The notes under the pieces were generated by a model that did not search any database, was not told the DNA's origin, and saw only the letters and a program-made list of their open reading frames with translations. This document shows positions 37,563 through 47,612 of a stretch of 64,000 nt of DNA, piece after piece (within the stretch, counting starts at the first letter, position 1; each line of letters starts with the position of its first letter). Source of the stretch: Pseudoalteromonas ostreae (GTDB lineage: Bacteria; Pseudomonadota; Gammaproteobacteria; Enterobacterales; Alteromonadaceae); contig NZ_JAGPYN010000017.1 of the NCBI RefSeq assembly GCF_018069805.1, positions 1 through 64,000 on the forward strand. Reading direction: 5' to 3'. The translations under genes and the position numbers were made by a program.

Positions 37563-40080
37563 TAATGGTGAACAAATGTGTGTTGCTAAAGGTTGGCAAG
37601 ATGCCCCTTTGATAGATAAAAGTACGCTTGAAGATGATTTATCACGCCATTTCTATTATACCCTTGGGCGCGATAAAGTCGGCAAGTCTCAACTGTATTT
37701 GTACAACGCATTAGCGTTGACAATTCGCGATCGATTAGTCGCCCGTTGTCGAGCGACAAAACAGCAAATGCATAGTGAAAAACGTCGTAAAGCAGCTTAT
37801 ATATCACTTGAGTTTTTAATGGGCCGAGCACTAGGTAATGCCATTTTAAATTTAGACTTAGACGAGCAAGTTAAACTTGCACTTACTAATTATTGCGCTC
37901 ACATTGAGCATGTTGCACAAGCAGAGCATGACGCAGGATTAGGTAATGGTGGTTTAGGTCGCTTGGCTGCGTGTTTTTTAGATAGTTGTGCGAGTTTAGC
38001 GTTACCTGTAATAGGGTATGGTATTCGTTATGAATACGGCATGTTTAATCAGTCAATTGAAAATGGCCATCAAATAGAGCAGCCTGATAATTGGTTACGT
38101 GAAGGCCACCCGTGGGAGCTGAGCGCACCAGAGCAAGCCAAGCGTGTTAAGTTTTTTGGCCATGTTGAAAGTTATACTGATAAGAACGGACGCATTCATC
38201 GCCAGTGGCTAGATACTGAAGATGTATTAGCTGTCCCTTACGATGTACCTATTCCAGGCTATAAAAATGACATAGTTAACACCCTCAGACTCTGGAAATC
38301 AGAAGCCACTGATGAGTTTGATTTAGGTGAGTTTAACGCCGGTAGTTACTCAGAAGCCGTCGCGCATAAAAACCTTGCCGAACAAATTACCATGGTCCTT
38401 TATCCTAATGACAGCAGCGAAAATGGCAAAGAACTACGTTTAAGGCAGCAATACTTTTTATCGTCGGCGAGCTTACAAGATATTGTTGCTCTATGGGTAT
38501 CACAGCATGGTGAAAGCTTTAGTGATTTTGCTGATTTTCATGTTTTTCAACTTAATGATACCCACCCAAGTATTGCTGTTGCAGAGTTAATGCGATTGCT
38601 GATTGATGATTATGACTTAGATTGGGATGCGGCATGGCAGATCACCACAAAAACCATGGCGTATACCAATCACACGCTGCTTCCAGAAGCGCTAGAAAAA
38701 TGGTCTGTATCGTTATTTGCGCGTTTATTACCGCGTATTCTTGAGATAATTTATGAAATAAATGCGCGTTTTCTTGCTCAAGTTGCGTTGGCGTGGCCGG
38801 GTGATGTTGCGAAACAACAAGCATTGTCTTTAATTGAGGAAGGCTCAGAGCCACAAGTACGGATGGCGTACTTAGCGATTGTCGGCAGCTTTTCCGTTAA
38901 TGGCGTAGCTGCATTGCATACAGAATTACTTAAAGAAGGTTTGTTTAAAACTTTTTATGAATTGTGGCCTGAAAAATTCAACAATAAAACCAATGGGGTA
39001 ACGCCAAGACGGTGGATAGCTCATTGTAATCCCAAACTCACCCAGTTGATTAGTGAGAAAATTGGTCAAGATTGGGTGGGAGATTTTGCGCAAATTAGCC
39101 AGCTGCGTCGCTATTATGATGATGTTAAATTCCATAAACAATGGCAAAGCGTCAAACTTGAAAACAAACAACGCTTAGTTGATTTAGTCAAAGCGCGTTG
39201 TGGTGTTGAATTTGACACTAGCATGTTATTTGATGTGCAAGTTAAACGAATTCATGAGTATAAACGCCAATTACTGAATGTGTTACACATTATTCACCTG
39301 TATGACCGTATTCGTCGTGGCGATACTGCCAATTTAGTGCCACGCTGTGTATTACTAGGAGGAAAAGCTGCACCGGGGTATTACATGGCTAAACGCATTA
39401 TTAAACTAATTAATAATGTTGCTGATGTGATCAATAAAGATCCGCTCGCTCAGCCTTATTTACGCGTGGCATTTTTACCAAATTATAATGTTACAGCAAT
39501 GGAAACTATTTGCCCTGCAACGGACTTATCAGAACAAATTTCAACCGCAGGTAAAGAAGCATCTGGCACCGGAAATATGAAGTTTATGATGAATGGTGCG
39601 CTGACGATTGGCACTTTAGATGGTGCAAATATAGAGATCCGCGATGCAGTAGGGGCTGATAACTTTTTCTTATTCGGCGCACAAGCTGAACTAATTGAGG
39701 GGATCAAACAAAGCTATAACCCATTACATATTATTCATAATACGGCTGACTTACTGAGTGTTATGCAATTACTTGAAAGTGGGCACTTTAATTTATTCGA
39801 ACCGGGTTTATTTGACGATATTATTGGTGCAATCAAAAGCCCACATGATCCTTGGTTGGTTGCCCACGATTTTGATAGCTTTGTACAAGCACAAAAGGCG
39901 GTTGAACACGCTTATCAAAATCAACAACATTGGACGCAGATGAGTATTTTAAATACCGCAGCCAGTGGTACTTTTTCAAGTGATAGAACGATCAGCCAAT
40001 ACAGTGAAGATATTTGGCATTTGGAAGCATTAACAACATCTAGTTCGGCCGACACAGCCTCAAGCAATAGCAAAGATTAA
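37555..40080 (+). CDS. glgP: Glycogen/maltodextrin phosphorylase
   Basis: An 841-residue GT35 enzyme that releases glucose 1-phosphate from alpha-1,4-glucan ends. Characteristic blocks are YISLEFLMGRALGNAI, GNGGLGRLAACFLDS, GYGIRYEYGMFNQ, FQLNDTHPSIAVAELMR and NGVTPRRW. The PLP lysine lies in STAGKEASGTGNMKFMMNG. It could favour glycogen or maltodextrin; the operon points to glycogen. Full length, with a serine-rich tail after residue 830. Confidence 0.95.
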   Translation: MANNGEQMCVAKGWQDAPLIDKSTLEDDLSRHFYYTLGRDKVGKSQLYLYNALALTIRDRLVARCRATKQQMHSEKRRKAAYISLEFLMGRALGNAILNLDLDEQVKLALTNYCAHIEHVAQAEHDAGLGNGGLGRLAACFLDSCASLALPVIGYGIRYEYGMFNQSIENGHQIEQPDNWLREGHPWELSAPEQAKRVKFFGHVESYTDKNGRIHRQWLDTEDVLAVPYDVPIPGYKNDIVNTLRLWKSEATDEFDLGEFNAGSYSEAVAHKNLAEQITMVLYPNDSSENGKELRLRQQYFLSSASLQDIVALWVSQHGESFSDFADFHVFQLNDTHPSIAVAELMRLLIDDYDLDWDAAWQITTKTMAYTNHTLLPEALEKWSVSLFARLLPRILEIIYEINARFLAQVALAWPGDVAKQQALSLIEEGSEPQVRMAYLAIVGSFSVNGVAALHTELLKEGLFKTFYELWPEKFNNKTNGVTPRRWIAHCNPKLTQLISEKIGQDWVGDFAQISQLRRYYDDVKFHKQWQSVKLENKQRLVDLVKARCGVEFDTSMLFDVQVKRIHEYKRQLLNVLHIIHLYDRIRRGDTANLVPRCVLLGGKAAPGYYMAKRIIKLINNVADVINKDPLAQPYLRVAFLPNYNVTAMETICPATDLSEQISTAGKEASGTGNMKFMMNGALTIGTLDGANIEIRDAVGADNFFLFGAQAELIEGIKQSYNPLHIIHNTADLLSVMQLLESGHFNLFEPGLFDDIIGAIKSPHDPWLVAHDFDSFVQAQKAVEHAYQNQQHWTQMSILNTAASGTFSSDRTISQYSEDIWHLEALTTSSSADTASSNSKD

Positions 40081-40094
40081 TAGGGAGATAAATT

Positions 40095-41396
40095 ATGCCA
40101 AGTTATGCAAATCGCTACATAAGTAGTCTGACACGAGAAACCTACGCACTGATTTTAGCAGGAGGCAGAGGTTCACGCTTACATGAATTAACAAATTGGC
40201 GGGCCAAACCTGCGGTTTATTTTGGTGGCAAGCATCGTATTATCGATTTTCCGCTATCAAACTGTATTAATTCAGGTATTCGTCGTGTTGGGATTGCCAC
40301 ACAGTATAAATCGCACTCACTGATCCGCCATGTAAACCGCGCTTGGGGCCACTTTAAAAAAGAACTGGGTGAATCGGTAGAGATATTACCAGCATCACAG
40401 CGTTATGGTGAAGAATGGTATTGCGGCACAGCCGATGCAGTGTTTCAAAATATGGATATCATTCGTCATGAGTTACCTAAGTATGTAATGATTTTATCTG
40501 GCGATCATGTGTACCGTATGGATTACGGCGGCCTATTGGCAAAACATGTAGAAACAGGTGCAGACATGACGGTGTGCTGCATTGAAGTTCCTTGCGAAGA
40601 AGCCGCAGAGACGTTTGGTGTGATGACTGTTGATGAAGAAAAACGAGTGCGTCGTTTTGACGAAAAACCGATAATACCCAGTTCAATTCCTGGTCGTCCT
40701 GGAACTTGTTTAGCGTCAATGGGGAATTACATATTTAATACTGAGTTTCTATTTGAACAGCTAAAAAAAGACGCAGAGAATGAAGGTTCAGGACGTGACT
40801 TTGGCCATGATATCATTCCGGCAATTATTGAGGAGCATAATGTATTCGCTTTTCCATTTCGAGAGCCGGGTCATGACGGCCAACCTTATTGGCGCGATGT
40901 GGGCACACTAGACTCATTTTGGGAAGCAAACATGGAGCTGGTGATGCCAGAGCCACAGCTGGATTTATACGATCCAACTTGGCCTATTTGGACCTATCAA
41001 GAGCAACTACCGCCAGCAAAGTTTATTTTTGATAATGATGACAGACGCGGCATGGCTGTCGATTCAACCGTATCAGGCGGCTGTATTATTTCAGGTTCGG
41101 TGGTTCGTAAATCACTGTTATTTTCTAATGTACATATTCGTTCATACTGCGTCATTGAAGAGTCGGTAATATTACCGGGTGCGATTATTCAACGTAATTG
41201 CCGCATTCGTCGTGCTATTATCGACCGTGGTTGTGAAGTGCCTGCGGGCGTTGAAATTGGTTTTGATCGCAAAGCAGACGAAGAAAATGGTTTCAGAGTA
41301 TCTAAAAAGGGTATTGTGTTAGTGACCCGTGAAATGCTCACAGAACTTTCCAAAAAACTTGAGCGCCAAGAGCGTGAGAGTAAACAATTAGCTTAA
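40095..41396 (+). CDS. glgC: Glucose-1-phosphate adenylyltransferase
   Basis: A 433-residue ADP-glucose pyrophosphorylase that makes the glucosyl donor for glycogen. It has the nucleotide loop [47 protein letters not shown] and RFDEKP in the sugar-phosphate site, then a left-handed beta-helix in the last third ([34 protein letters not shown]). The N-terminal arginine-containing region is the usual allosteric site for fructose 1,6-bisphosphate/AMP. AGGGAG precedes the ATG, 14 bases after glgP. Confidence 0.96.
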   Translation: MPSYANRYISSLTRETYALILAGGRGSRLHELTNWRAKPAVYFGGKHRIIDFPLSNCINSGIRRVGIATQYKSHSLIRHVNRAWGHFKKELGESVEILPASQRYGEEWYCGTADAVFQNMDIIRHELPKYVMILSGDHVYRMDYGGLLAKHVETGADMTVCCIEVPCEEAAETFGVMTVDEEKRVRRFDEKPIIPSSIPGRPGTCLASMGNYIFNTEFLFEQLKKDAENEGSGRDFGHDIIPAIIEEHNVFAFPFREPGHDGQPYWRDVGTLDSFWEANMELVMPEPQLDLYDPTWPIWTYQEQLPPAKFIFDNDDRRGMAVDSTVSGGCIISGSVVRKSLLFSNVHIRSYCVIEESVILPGAIIQRNCRIRRAIIDRGCEVPAGVEIGFDRKADEENGFRVSKKGIVLVTREMLTELSKKLERQERESKQLA

Positions 41397-41428
41397 AATA
41401 TCATACAGTTGTAGGAAGTAAGATAAAG

Positions 41429-42970
41429 ATGCATGTATTAATGGTTGCGGCCGAAAATGACGCTTTACCAAATGCCAAAGTGGGTGGTGTTGCAGATGTA
41501 CTACGAGATTGTCCCAAAGCATTAGCGGAGCTTGGCTTAACCGTTGATGTGGTTATTCCAGATTATGGTTTTTCCGCGTTAGAGCGTGTGCAATTAGGCA
41601 CGCTCCATGTGCCCTTTGCCGGATATATCTATGATGTTCAAGTGTGGCAAGTATATGTTGATCAGCAGCAAGTCAGGCAATTAGTTCTATCACATCCGTT
41701 ATTTAATCAGCACCATGGCGCTGTATACTGTAATGATGATGGTGACCGACCTTTTGCCACCGATGCCACTAAGTTTGCATTATTTAATGCTGCAGTGTGT
41801 GAAGCGCTATTGCAAGGTGTGATCACCCGTCCCGATGTGTTGCATTTGCATGATTGGCACAGCGCGTGTGTGGCGGTATTGTTAAAGTTTGATCATCGGT
41901 TTGCATCTTTTTCTTCTTTGCGCAGCGTATTTACAGTACACAATATTGCACTGCAAGGGATCCGCCCATTCAAAGGCGATGATTCAAGTTTGGAAGCATG
42001 GTTTCCGGCGTTAAGTTATAACGGCGAGATATTATGCGATCCGCGTTATCCTCATTGCTTTAATCCGATGCGCAGCGCTATCAATTTAGTTGATAAGATA
42101 CATTTAGTATCTCCAAGCTATGCACAAGAAGTATTGCAAGCCAGTCAGCCGCATAATGGTTTTTTTGGTGGTGAAAGCTTAGAGCGGGATTTGAATGATG
42201 CGATGACGAACAATAAAGTCGTTGGAATATTAAATGGTTGTGAGTACACGGATCACAATACGCAAACAACCAGTATATTATCACAATTATACTTTGAGAT
42301 AGAGCAGGCATTGTTTGCTTGGATGGCTAAAGATATCAATTTGCAAAGCAGTTACTATATAGCTCATCAACGGTTACAGCAGTTTATTGAGCAGCCAGTT
42401 AAAGGTCCTTTAGTCACCAGTGTTGGACGCCTAACTGATCAAAAAGCTTTGTTACTGCGCCAACCCTATGAAAACCTGCAAGTGCTTGATGCATTGTGTG
42501 AAAAGTTAAATGATCAGCAAGGGCGTATGATTATTTTAGGTTCCGGTGATACCGCGCTTGAAAATGTTATCACGGCCGCCATGGCACGAAATAGTAACCT
42601 ATTATTTTTAAAGGGTTATGGTAATAAAGTTGGCGAACTACTGTATGAGTTAGGGGACTTATTCTTGATGCCTAGCTCTTTTGAACCGTGTGGTATTAGC
42701 CAAATGCTTGCTATGCGAGTAGGGCAGCCTTGCTTAGTACACCAAGTTGGTGGTTTAAAAGACACTATTACTCATTTGGAAAATGGTTTTAGCTTTAGTG
42801 GTGATACATTACAAACACAAAGCGAGGCACTAGTAGCGTGTTTTGTCGATACTCTAACTCTCAGACAAAAACAACCCAAACAATGGGATGAAATTGTCAG
42901 TAATGCTAAGGCTACTCGCTTTACATGGTCTCTCGTAGCAAAGGACTATATCAGTAAACTTTATAATTAA
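41429..42970 (+). CDS. glgA: Glycogen synthase
   Basis: A 513-residue GT5 enzyme elongating glycogen from ADP-glucose. It has the substrate loop KVGGVADV (K-x-G-G) near residue 17, HLHDWHSA, TVHNIALQGI, SVGRLTDQK and the donor-site glutamates in PSSFEPCGISQMLAMR, followed by QVGGLKDTI. The usual GLADV and LTQLYGL are varied (GVADV, ISQMLAM), as in other Alteromonadales-type enzymes I recall. Last gene of the operon; 117 bases separate it from the next. Confidence 0.93.
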   Translation: MHVLMVAAENDALPNAKVGGVADVLRDCPKALAELGLTVDVVIPDYGFSALERVQLGTLHVPFAGYIYDVQVWQVYVDQQQVRQLVLSHPLFNQHHGAVYCNDDGDRPFATDATKFALFNAAVCEALLQGVITRPDVLHLHDWHSACVAVLLKFDHRFASFSSLRSVFTVHNIALQGIRPFKGDDSSLEAWFPALSYNGEILCDPRYPHCFNPMRSAINLVDKIHLVSPSYAQEVLQASQPHNGFFGGESLERDLNDAMTNNKVVGILNGCEYTDHNTQTTSILSQLYFEIEQALFAWMAKDINLQSSYYIAHQRLQQFIEQPVKGPLVTSVGRLTDQKALLLRQPYENLQVLDALCEKLNDQQGRMIILGSGDTALENVITAAMARNSNLLFLKGYGNKVGELLYELGDLFLMPSSFEPCGISQMLAMRVGQPCLVHQVGGLKDTITHLENGFSFSGDTLQTQSEALVACFVDTLTLRQKQPKQWDEIVSNAKATRFTWSLVAKDYISKLYN

Positions 42971-43087
42971 TACTACTATTTATCATCTTACTAGCTATAA
43001 TGGATTGAAATAACATTATGATTTAGTTACTTAGTATTATTTTCTATTTGTAACTAACCATCAATAGTCGAGTTTAAGGGTGAAAAA

Positions 43088-44299
43088 GTGCAAGTATTTG
43101 TTGCGCGCCAAGCAATATTTAATCGTCGTCAACATGTTGTTGCCTACGAATTGTTGTTTCGTAATAGCAGTGATAATTATTTTCCGGATATTGATGAAAG
43201 TGTCGCAACAGCAAAACTGATCATGGAAAATCAGCTTAATTTTGGCACGCGTCATATTACATCAGGTAAAAAAGCACTGATTAACATTGGTCCTGATTCC
43301 TTAAAGATGGACTTATGTGCATTTTTACCTTCGCAAGATGTGGTACTTGAGCTGCTCGAAACAATTGAGCCGACTGAAGAAAACTATCAGCTATGCCGTG
43401 CGCTATTTCAAAAAAATTTTGTGTTAGCACTTGATGACTTTGTATATGAGCCTAAATGGGAAAGGTTTTTAAAACTCGTTAAATTAATCAAATTTGATAT
43501 TCAAATAACTCCTTTTCAGCAAATTGAACCGCTAATAAAAAGGCTACAAAAATATAAAAAGCTAAAGTTGCTAGCTGAAAAAATTGAAACTATCGATGAT
43601 TTTAAAATAGCTCATCAGATGGGGTTTGATTATTTTCAGGGTTACTTTTTTGCCAAGCCGGTAGTCATTCAACAAAAAGACATTAATATAAATTACGCAC
43701 TCGCGTTGACGCTTTATGCACAAGTTATGAAAGAGCATCCTGATATCAATGCGATTTCGCGGTTGTTTCAATTAGATACGGCGTTAGCATTTAAGTTATT
43801 AAGATTGATCAACAGCGGTGTATTTCCTGTCCAAAAAGAAATAGAGTCACTCAAACAGGCTTTAGTTTATTTAGGCCATGATCATATAAAGAAGTTTGTT
43901 AGTTTGATTATTACCGCTCATGTTGCACAAACGAAACCTAACGAGTTGATCAAAATGTGTATTATTCGCGCGCGATTTTGTGAGCTGATAGCGAAAAAGA
44001 TAGCGCCTTCACAAGCAAATAGCGCCTTTTTAATCGGTCTTTTTTCGTTGTTAGATGCAATATTAGATCGACCAATGGAGCAATTACTTATACGCTTACC
44101 GTTCCCAGAACCAATCAAGGACGCTTTAATGGAAGAAAAAAACACCCTGTATTATATCCTTGCAACAGTGAAAGCGTATGAATCTGGTAGTTGGTGGGCT
44201 ATGGAGCAAGCAGTTGTATTTATTAATCTAAATAGCGATTTACTGCCTAAGCTTTATCGGGATGCGTTAGACTGGTCAAGTACACATCAGCACAATTAA
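43088..44299 (+). CDS. EAL/HDOD (YuxH-type) signalling protein
   Basis: A 403-residue cytosolic protein starting at GTG 43088 behind AAGGGTGA. The N-terminal half is an EAL-fold domain whose signature is degenerate (AYELLFRNS instead of EAL), with LALDDFVYEPKWE and LLAEKIET later, so it probably no longer cleaves c-di-GMP. The C-terminal half (about 200-400) is an HDOD domain (DINAISRLFQLDTALAFKLLRLINSGVF). Such proteins bind partners in c-di-GMP, motility or natural-competence pathways. Single gene, ending 20 bases before the DUF418 gene. Confidence 0.87.
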   Translation: MQVFVARQAIFNRRQHVVAYELLFRNSSDNYFPDIDESVATAKLIMENQLNFGTRHITSGKKALINIGPDSLKMDLCAFLPSQDVVLELLETIEPTEENYQLCRALFQKNFVLALDDFVYEPKWERFLKLVKLIKFDIQITPFQQIEPLIKRLQKYKKLKLLAEKIETIDDFKIAHQMGFDYFQGYFFAKPVVIQQKDININYALALTLYAQVMKEHPDINAISRLFQLDTALAFKLLRLINSGVFPVQKEIESLKQALVYLGHDHIKKFVSLIITAHVAQTKPNELIKMCIIRARFCELIAKKIAPSQANSAFLIGLFSLLDAILDRPMEQLLIRLPFPEPIKDALMEEKNTLYYILATVKAYESGSWWAMEQAVVFINLNSDLLPKLYRDALDWSSTHQHN

Positions 44300-44319
44300 A
44301 TAAGTCGAGTTTATCAATA

Positions 44320-45399
44320 ATGCGTAACCAAAATATGGATATTATTCGTGGTCTTGCTGTGCTTGGCTTAATGTACATGAATGCCTATTTCTTTGGTTTA
44401 TTTGAATTTGGTTATGTACCATTACAGTCCCCACCTTTTTCTGATCATATTATTCAATGGTTGAGTCTTAGTGTCATTGACGGTCGCTTTCGCAGCTTAT
44501 TTTGCTTACTATTTGGTGCTGGTTTATACATTCAGTGGCAACGTTATCAGCAAGTTGAGCAATTAAAAAAGCGCTTAAAAATATTAGCCGTGTTTGGCTT
44601 ATTACACGGCTTTTTGTTGTGGGCCGGTGATATTTTATTTATCTATGCGTGTGCGGGCTGGTTGGTTATAAGATACCTTGACGCGAGTGACGAGATGTTA
44701 TTAAAACGCGGTTGGCAATTTTTATTATTAGCCGCAGCGATAACTTTTTTGATCGCCCTAGTTGAACCAAAATTGACGATATATCGAGATTCGGCTGATT
44801 TTTTAGCAAGCTACAATGCTTCACGAGGATCTGCATTCGCTATTTTTGTCAATAATAGTGTGATGTTTCTCGTGATGCTCATTGCGCTTCCGCTGATCAC
44901 TTTATGGATGACAGCAGGATTAATGCTATTCGGTATCTATGGCTATAAAAATAAACTGTTTGAGACTGGTTTAACTAAATTATACAAGATCAGAGTATTG
45001 ATAATTGCGCTGCTGTTGAGTGCTATAAGGATCAGTTTTGAATATCAATCTAGCTTATTTATTAGTGCATTAAAAGAACCTGTAAGTTGGTTTGCAGCAT
45101 TATTCACAGCTCTACTAATTATTCATTTTGTGGTGACGCTGACAACAAAATATAACTTCCAACTTATCACTTTTCAGCGTGTAGGAAGGCTCGCACTGAC
45201 TTTATATTTAATGCAAACTATTTGCTTGTTATTGTTGTTTAAAGTTTTTTATCCACACTGGGTGTTAAGTTTTAATCATTTAGAATATTATGTATTAGTG
45301 AGTGGTTTAGTCATTTTTCAACTTAGTTTTAGTGTGATTTATTCATGTTATTTTAAGCAAGGTCCAATGGAATTTATTTGGAGAAAGTTATCACGCTAG
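44320..45399 (+). CDS. DUF418 (YeiB-like) membrane protein
   Basis: A 359-residue polytopic inner-membrane protein. It opens with the conserved DIIRGLAVLGLMYMN (residues 7-21), then has FCLLFGAGLYIQWQR, GLLHGFLLWAGDILFIYACAGWL and a C-terminal LTLYLMQTI...FKQGPMEFIWR end, all typical of DUF418 (YeiB/acyltransferase-like). About eight hydrophobic segments are seen. Function unknown; related acyltransferase-3 folds modify surface molecules. Confidence 0.88.
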   Translation: MRNQNMDIIRGLAVLGLMYMNAYFFGLFEFGYVPLQSPPFSDHIIQWLSLSVIDGRFRSLFCLLFGAGLYIQWQRYQQVEQLKKRLKILAVFGLLHGFLLWAGDILFIYACAGWLVIRYLDASDEMLLKRGWQFLLLAAAITFLIALVEPKLTIYRDSADFLASYNASRGSAFAIFVNNSVMFLVMLIALPLITLWMTAGLMLFGIYGYKNKLFETGLTKLYKIRVLIIALLLSAIRISFEYQSSLFISALKEPVSWFAALFTALLIIHFVVTLTTKYNFQLITFQRVGRLALTLYLMQTICLLLLFKVFYPHWVLSFNHLEYYVLVSGLVIFQLSFSVIYSCYFKQGPMEFIWRKLSR

Positions 45400-45448
45400 T
45401 TTTAAGTGGGCTATGCTCTCTAATAAGTCAGCTTAGTCGGAGTCACAT

Positions 45449-46510
45449 ATGAAATATTTTCTGATCATTATTCTAGTTGGCTTTACATTCCATTTAAATG
45501 CGCAGGATAAATCTTTTTCAGTACTTTTTGTAAACCCCTCCGTTGAAGGTGACCCTTTTTGGGGCAAAGTACAAAACATCATGACGGTTGCAGCAAAACA
45601 AAATAACATTGCCTTGGATGTGATTTATGGTGAGGGAAACCGCTATATACAACTAGCGGAACTTAAGAAATATTTACAGTATCGTGCGTCGCCTGATTAT
45701 GTGGTACTGCTTAATTATCCCGGAGGCGCAGAACAATCACTGAACCTTTTAGAGCAATACAAAGTGAAATTTATTACGCTCGAGCAAACCATTATCGGTG
45801 AAGAACGTAACACTATCGGTGATCCTAAGCAGCATTATAAGTTTTGGTTAGGAGAGATATATCACGACAATTTTATTGCAGGTAAAAAATTAGCGCAAAC
45901 GCTGATTACGAGTGCTCAACAACGTAATATAATACCTCATGTTATTGCTATAAATGGCCACTATGGCTCAGAGTCTGATGCCCGTAGCGATGGCTTAAAG
46001 TCGTATTTAACTGAAAATAAGCTTGAACTGAGTCAAACTGTGTATGCCAGCTGGTCAAAACCAGAAGCGATGGAAAAAACCCGCAAGCTCATTCAGCGTT
46101 ACCCTCAAACCAATATTATATGGAGCGCGTCAGATTTAATGGCGTTAGGTGCCTACTCTGCGGTAAAAAATGCAGATCAAAAAAATTATATTATTGGTGG
46201 ATTTGATTGGCTAAATGATAATTTACGTTTGATCAAGCAAGGAAAAATCACCGCAAGCGTTGGCGGCCATTTTATGATGGGCGGGTGGGCGCTAATAACG
46301 CTAGTTGACTTGCACGACGGTATTGATTATTGGCAAAGGCACACCGCCATCGCAATTGACTTAGATGTGATCACCGCAAAAAATATTGCGCAGTATGAGC
46401 ATTTGATTGATGTGCAGGATTGGTCATTTATTGATTTTTCTCGCTATCGGTTACAAAGCAAAGGAAATGTAAGCTACCAGTTTAACGTAAAAAATTTACG
46501 CAAAGATTAG
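45449..46510 (+). CDS. Periplasmic type 1 substrate-binding protein (sugar-binding-like)
   Basis: A 353-residue exported protein with a signal peptide (MKYFLIIILVGFTFHLNAQ). The mature part has the fold of LacI-type/ribose-binding periplasmic proteins: VLFVNPSVEGDPFWGKVQ, YVVLLNYPGGAEQSLNLLE, INGHYGSESDARSDGLKSYL, IWSASDLMALGAYSAV and IIGGFDWLND. No permease or ATPase genes accompany it, so it may feed a chemoreceptor or sensor kinase. A CGGAG site precedes the ATG. Confidence 0.8.
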   Translation: MKYFLIIILVGFTFHLNAQDKSFSVLFVNPSVEGDPFWGKVQNIMTVAAKQNNIALDVIYGEGNRYIQLAELKKYLQYRASPDYVVLLNYPGGAEQSLNLLEQYKVKFITLEQTIIGEERNTIGDPKQHYKFWLGEIYHDNFIAGKKLAQTLITSAQQRNIIPHVIAINGHYGSESDARSDGLKSYLTENKLELSQTVYASWSKPEAMEKTRKLIQRYPQTNIIWSASDLMALGAYSAVKNADQKNYIIGGFDWLNDNLRLIKQGKITASVGGHFMMGGWALITLVDLHDGIDYWQRHTAIAIDLDVITAKNIAQYEHLIDVQDWSFIDFSRYRLQSKGNVSYQFNVKNLRKD

Positions 46511-46583
46511 CTTACAAGGCAAAATTAACCGCGCAAAAAATGTGGCACTAGTTTAAACTACTGGCCTTTGAAATTAAGATGAA

Positions 46584-47513
46584 ATGACAATGACAGATTT
46601 AAAACGATTAAATAAATTTATTAGTGACACTGGTTTTTGTTCACGACGCGAAGCGGATAAATATATTGAAAATGGTCGTGTTACTGTCAATGGTATATGT
46701 CCGGAAATGGGTGTAAAGGTTGCAAGTAGCGATATAGTCTTAGTTGATGGTAAAGCACTTAAAAATGTGCCTAAGCGTGCGTACATTGCTTACAATAAAC
46801 CTGTTGGCATCACCTGTACGACAGAGCGTAAAATTCAAAGTAATATTGTTAAAGCGGTTAACTACCCTGACCGTATTTTTCCAATTGGTCGCCTAGATAG
46901 ACCATCAGAGGGGTTAATATTTTTAACCAATGAAGGCGATATCGTTAATAAAATCCTACGTGCTGGCAATAACCACGAAAAAGAATATGTTGTAACAGTA
47001 GATAAACCATTAAATCGTCAGTTTGTAAATAAAATGGCTGGTGGCATTCCAATTCTAGATACCGTGACCAAAAAGTGCAAAGTTACACAAACAGGCTCGC
47101 AGCAATTTACTATTGTATTAACGCAAGGTTTGAATCGTCAAATTCGCCGTATGTGTGAGTATTTAGGCTACGAAGTGGTGACGTTAAAGCGTACTCGTAT
47201 TATGAATGTTACATTAAAAGGCTTAAAAATAGGGCAGTGGCGTCATTTAACTGAGCAAGAAATGGCAGAAATTAATAATTCGATTGCCGATTCAGGTAAA
47301 ACAGAAGAGTTATCTGTGGATGAAAACAAACAGCCTACGAATACCAGCAAACTAAAGCAAACACGCATGCCTTATAAAGAAAATGATAAAAAGAATGAGT
47401 TTGCAAAGCATGTCAAACAAGGTCGTTTTGTGTCTAAAAATGGTCAATCAGCTGCTAAGCCAGCTAGAAGAAATAGCACCACGCGCACAGGCACATTAAG
47501 CCTTAAAAAGTAA
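46584..47513 (+). CDS. rluF: 23S rRNA pseudouridine synthase RluF-like
   Basis: A 309-residue protein with an N-terminal S4 domain ([30 protein letters not shown]) and a RsuA/RluB-type catalytic domain. The active-site block is [20 protein letters not shown], with the catalytic aspartate; the PSEGL form suits RluF (U2604 of 23S rRNA) rather than RluB or RsuA, which carry NTSGL. A lysine-rich tail (after about 230) ends in TLSLKK. ATG 46584 and 46590 are both possible. It is convergent with the SBP gene. Confidence 0.85.
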   Translation: MTMTDLKRLNKFISDTGFCSRREADKYIENGRVTVNGICPEMGVKVASSDIVLVDGKALKNVPKRAYIAYNKPVGITCTTERKIQSNIVKAVNYPDRIFPIGRLDRPSEGLIFLTNEGDIVNKILRAGNNHEKEYVVTVDKPLNRQFVNKMAGGIPILDTVTKKCKVTQTGSQQFTIVLTQGLNRQIRRMCEYLGYEVVTLKRTRIMNVTLKGLKIGQWRHLTEQEMAEINNSIADSGKTEELSVDENKQPTNTSKLKQTRMPYKENDKKNEFAKHVKQGRFVSKNGQSAAKPARRNSTTRTGTLSLKK

Positions 47514-47604
47514 AACGCTGAAATAATACTCCTTGGGCCATAACACAGAAGCTGAGATAAAGTTCAGGTTATTTATTTAATAAAAAGGAGTATGAAGCGT
47601 TTTA
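47511..47604. terminator. Long interrupted inverted repeat between convergent genes
   Basis: TAAAACGCT...AATACTCCTT (47511-47534) can pair with AAGGAGTAT...AGCGTTTTA (47585-47604), leaving a ~50-base loop. The right arm is followed by TTTTTG. It begins in the stop codon of rluF and ends 8 bases from the stop of the minus-strand SBP gene. A terminator or processed 3' structure is likely. Confidence 0.6.
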
Positions 47605-47612
47605 TTTTTGTA

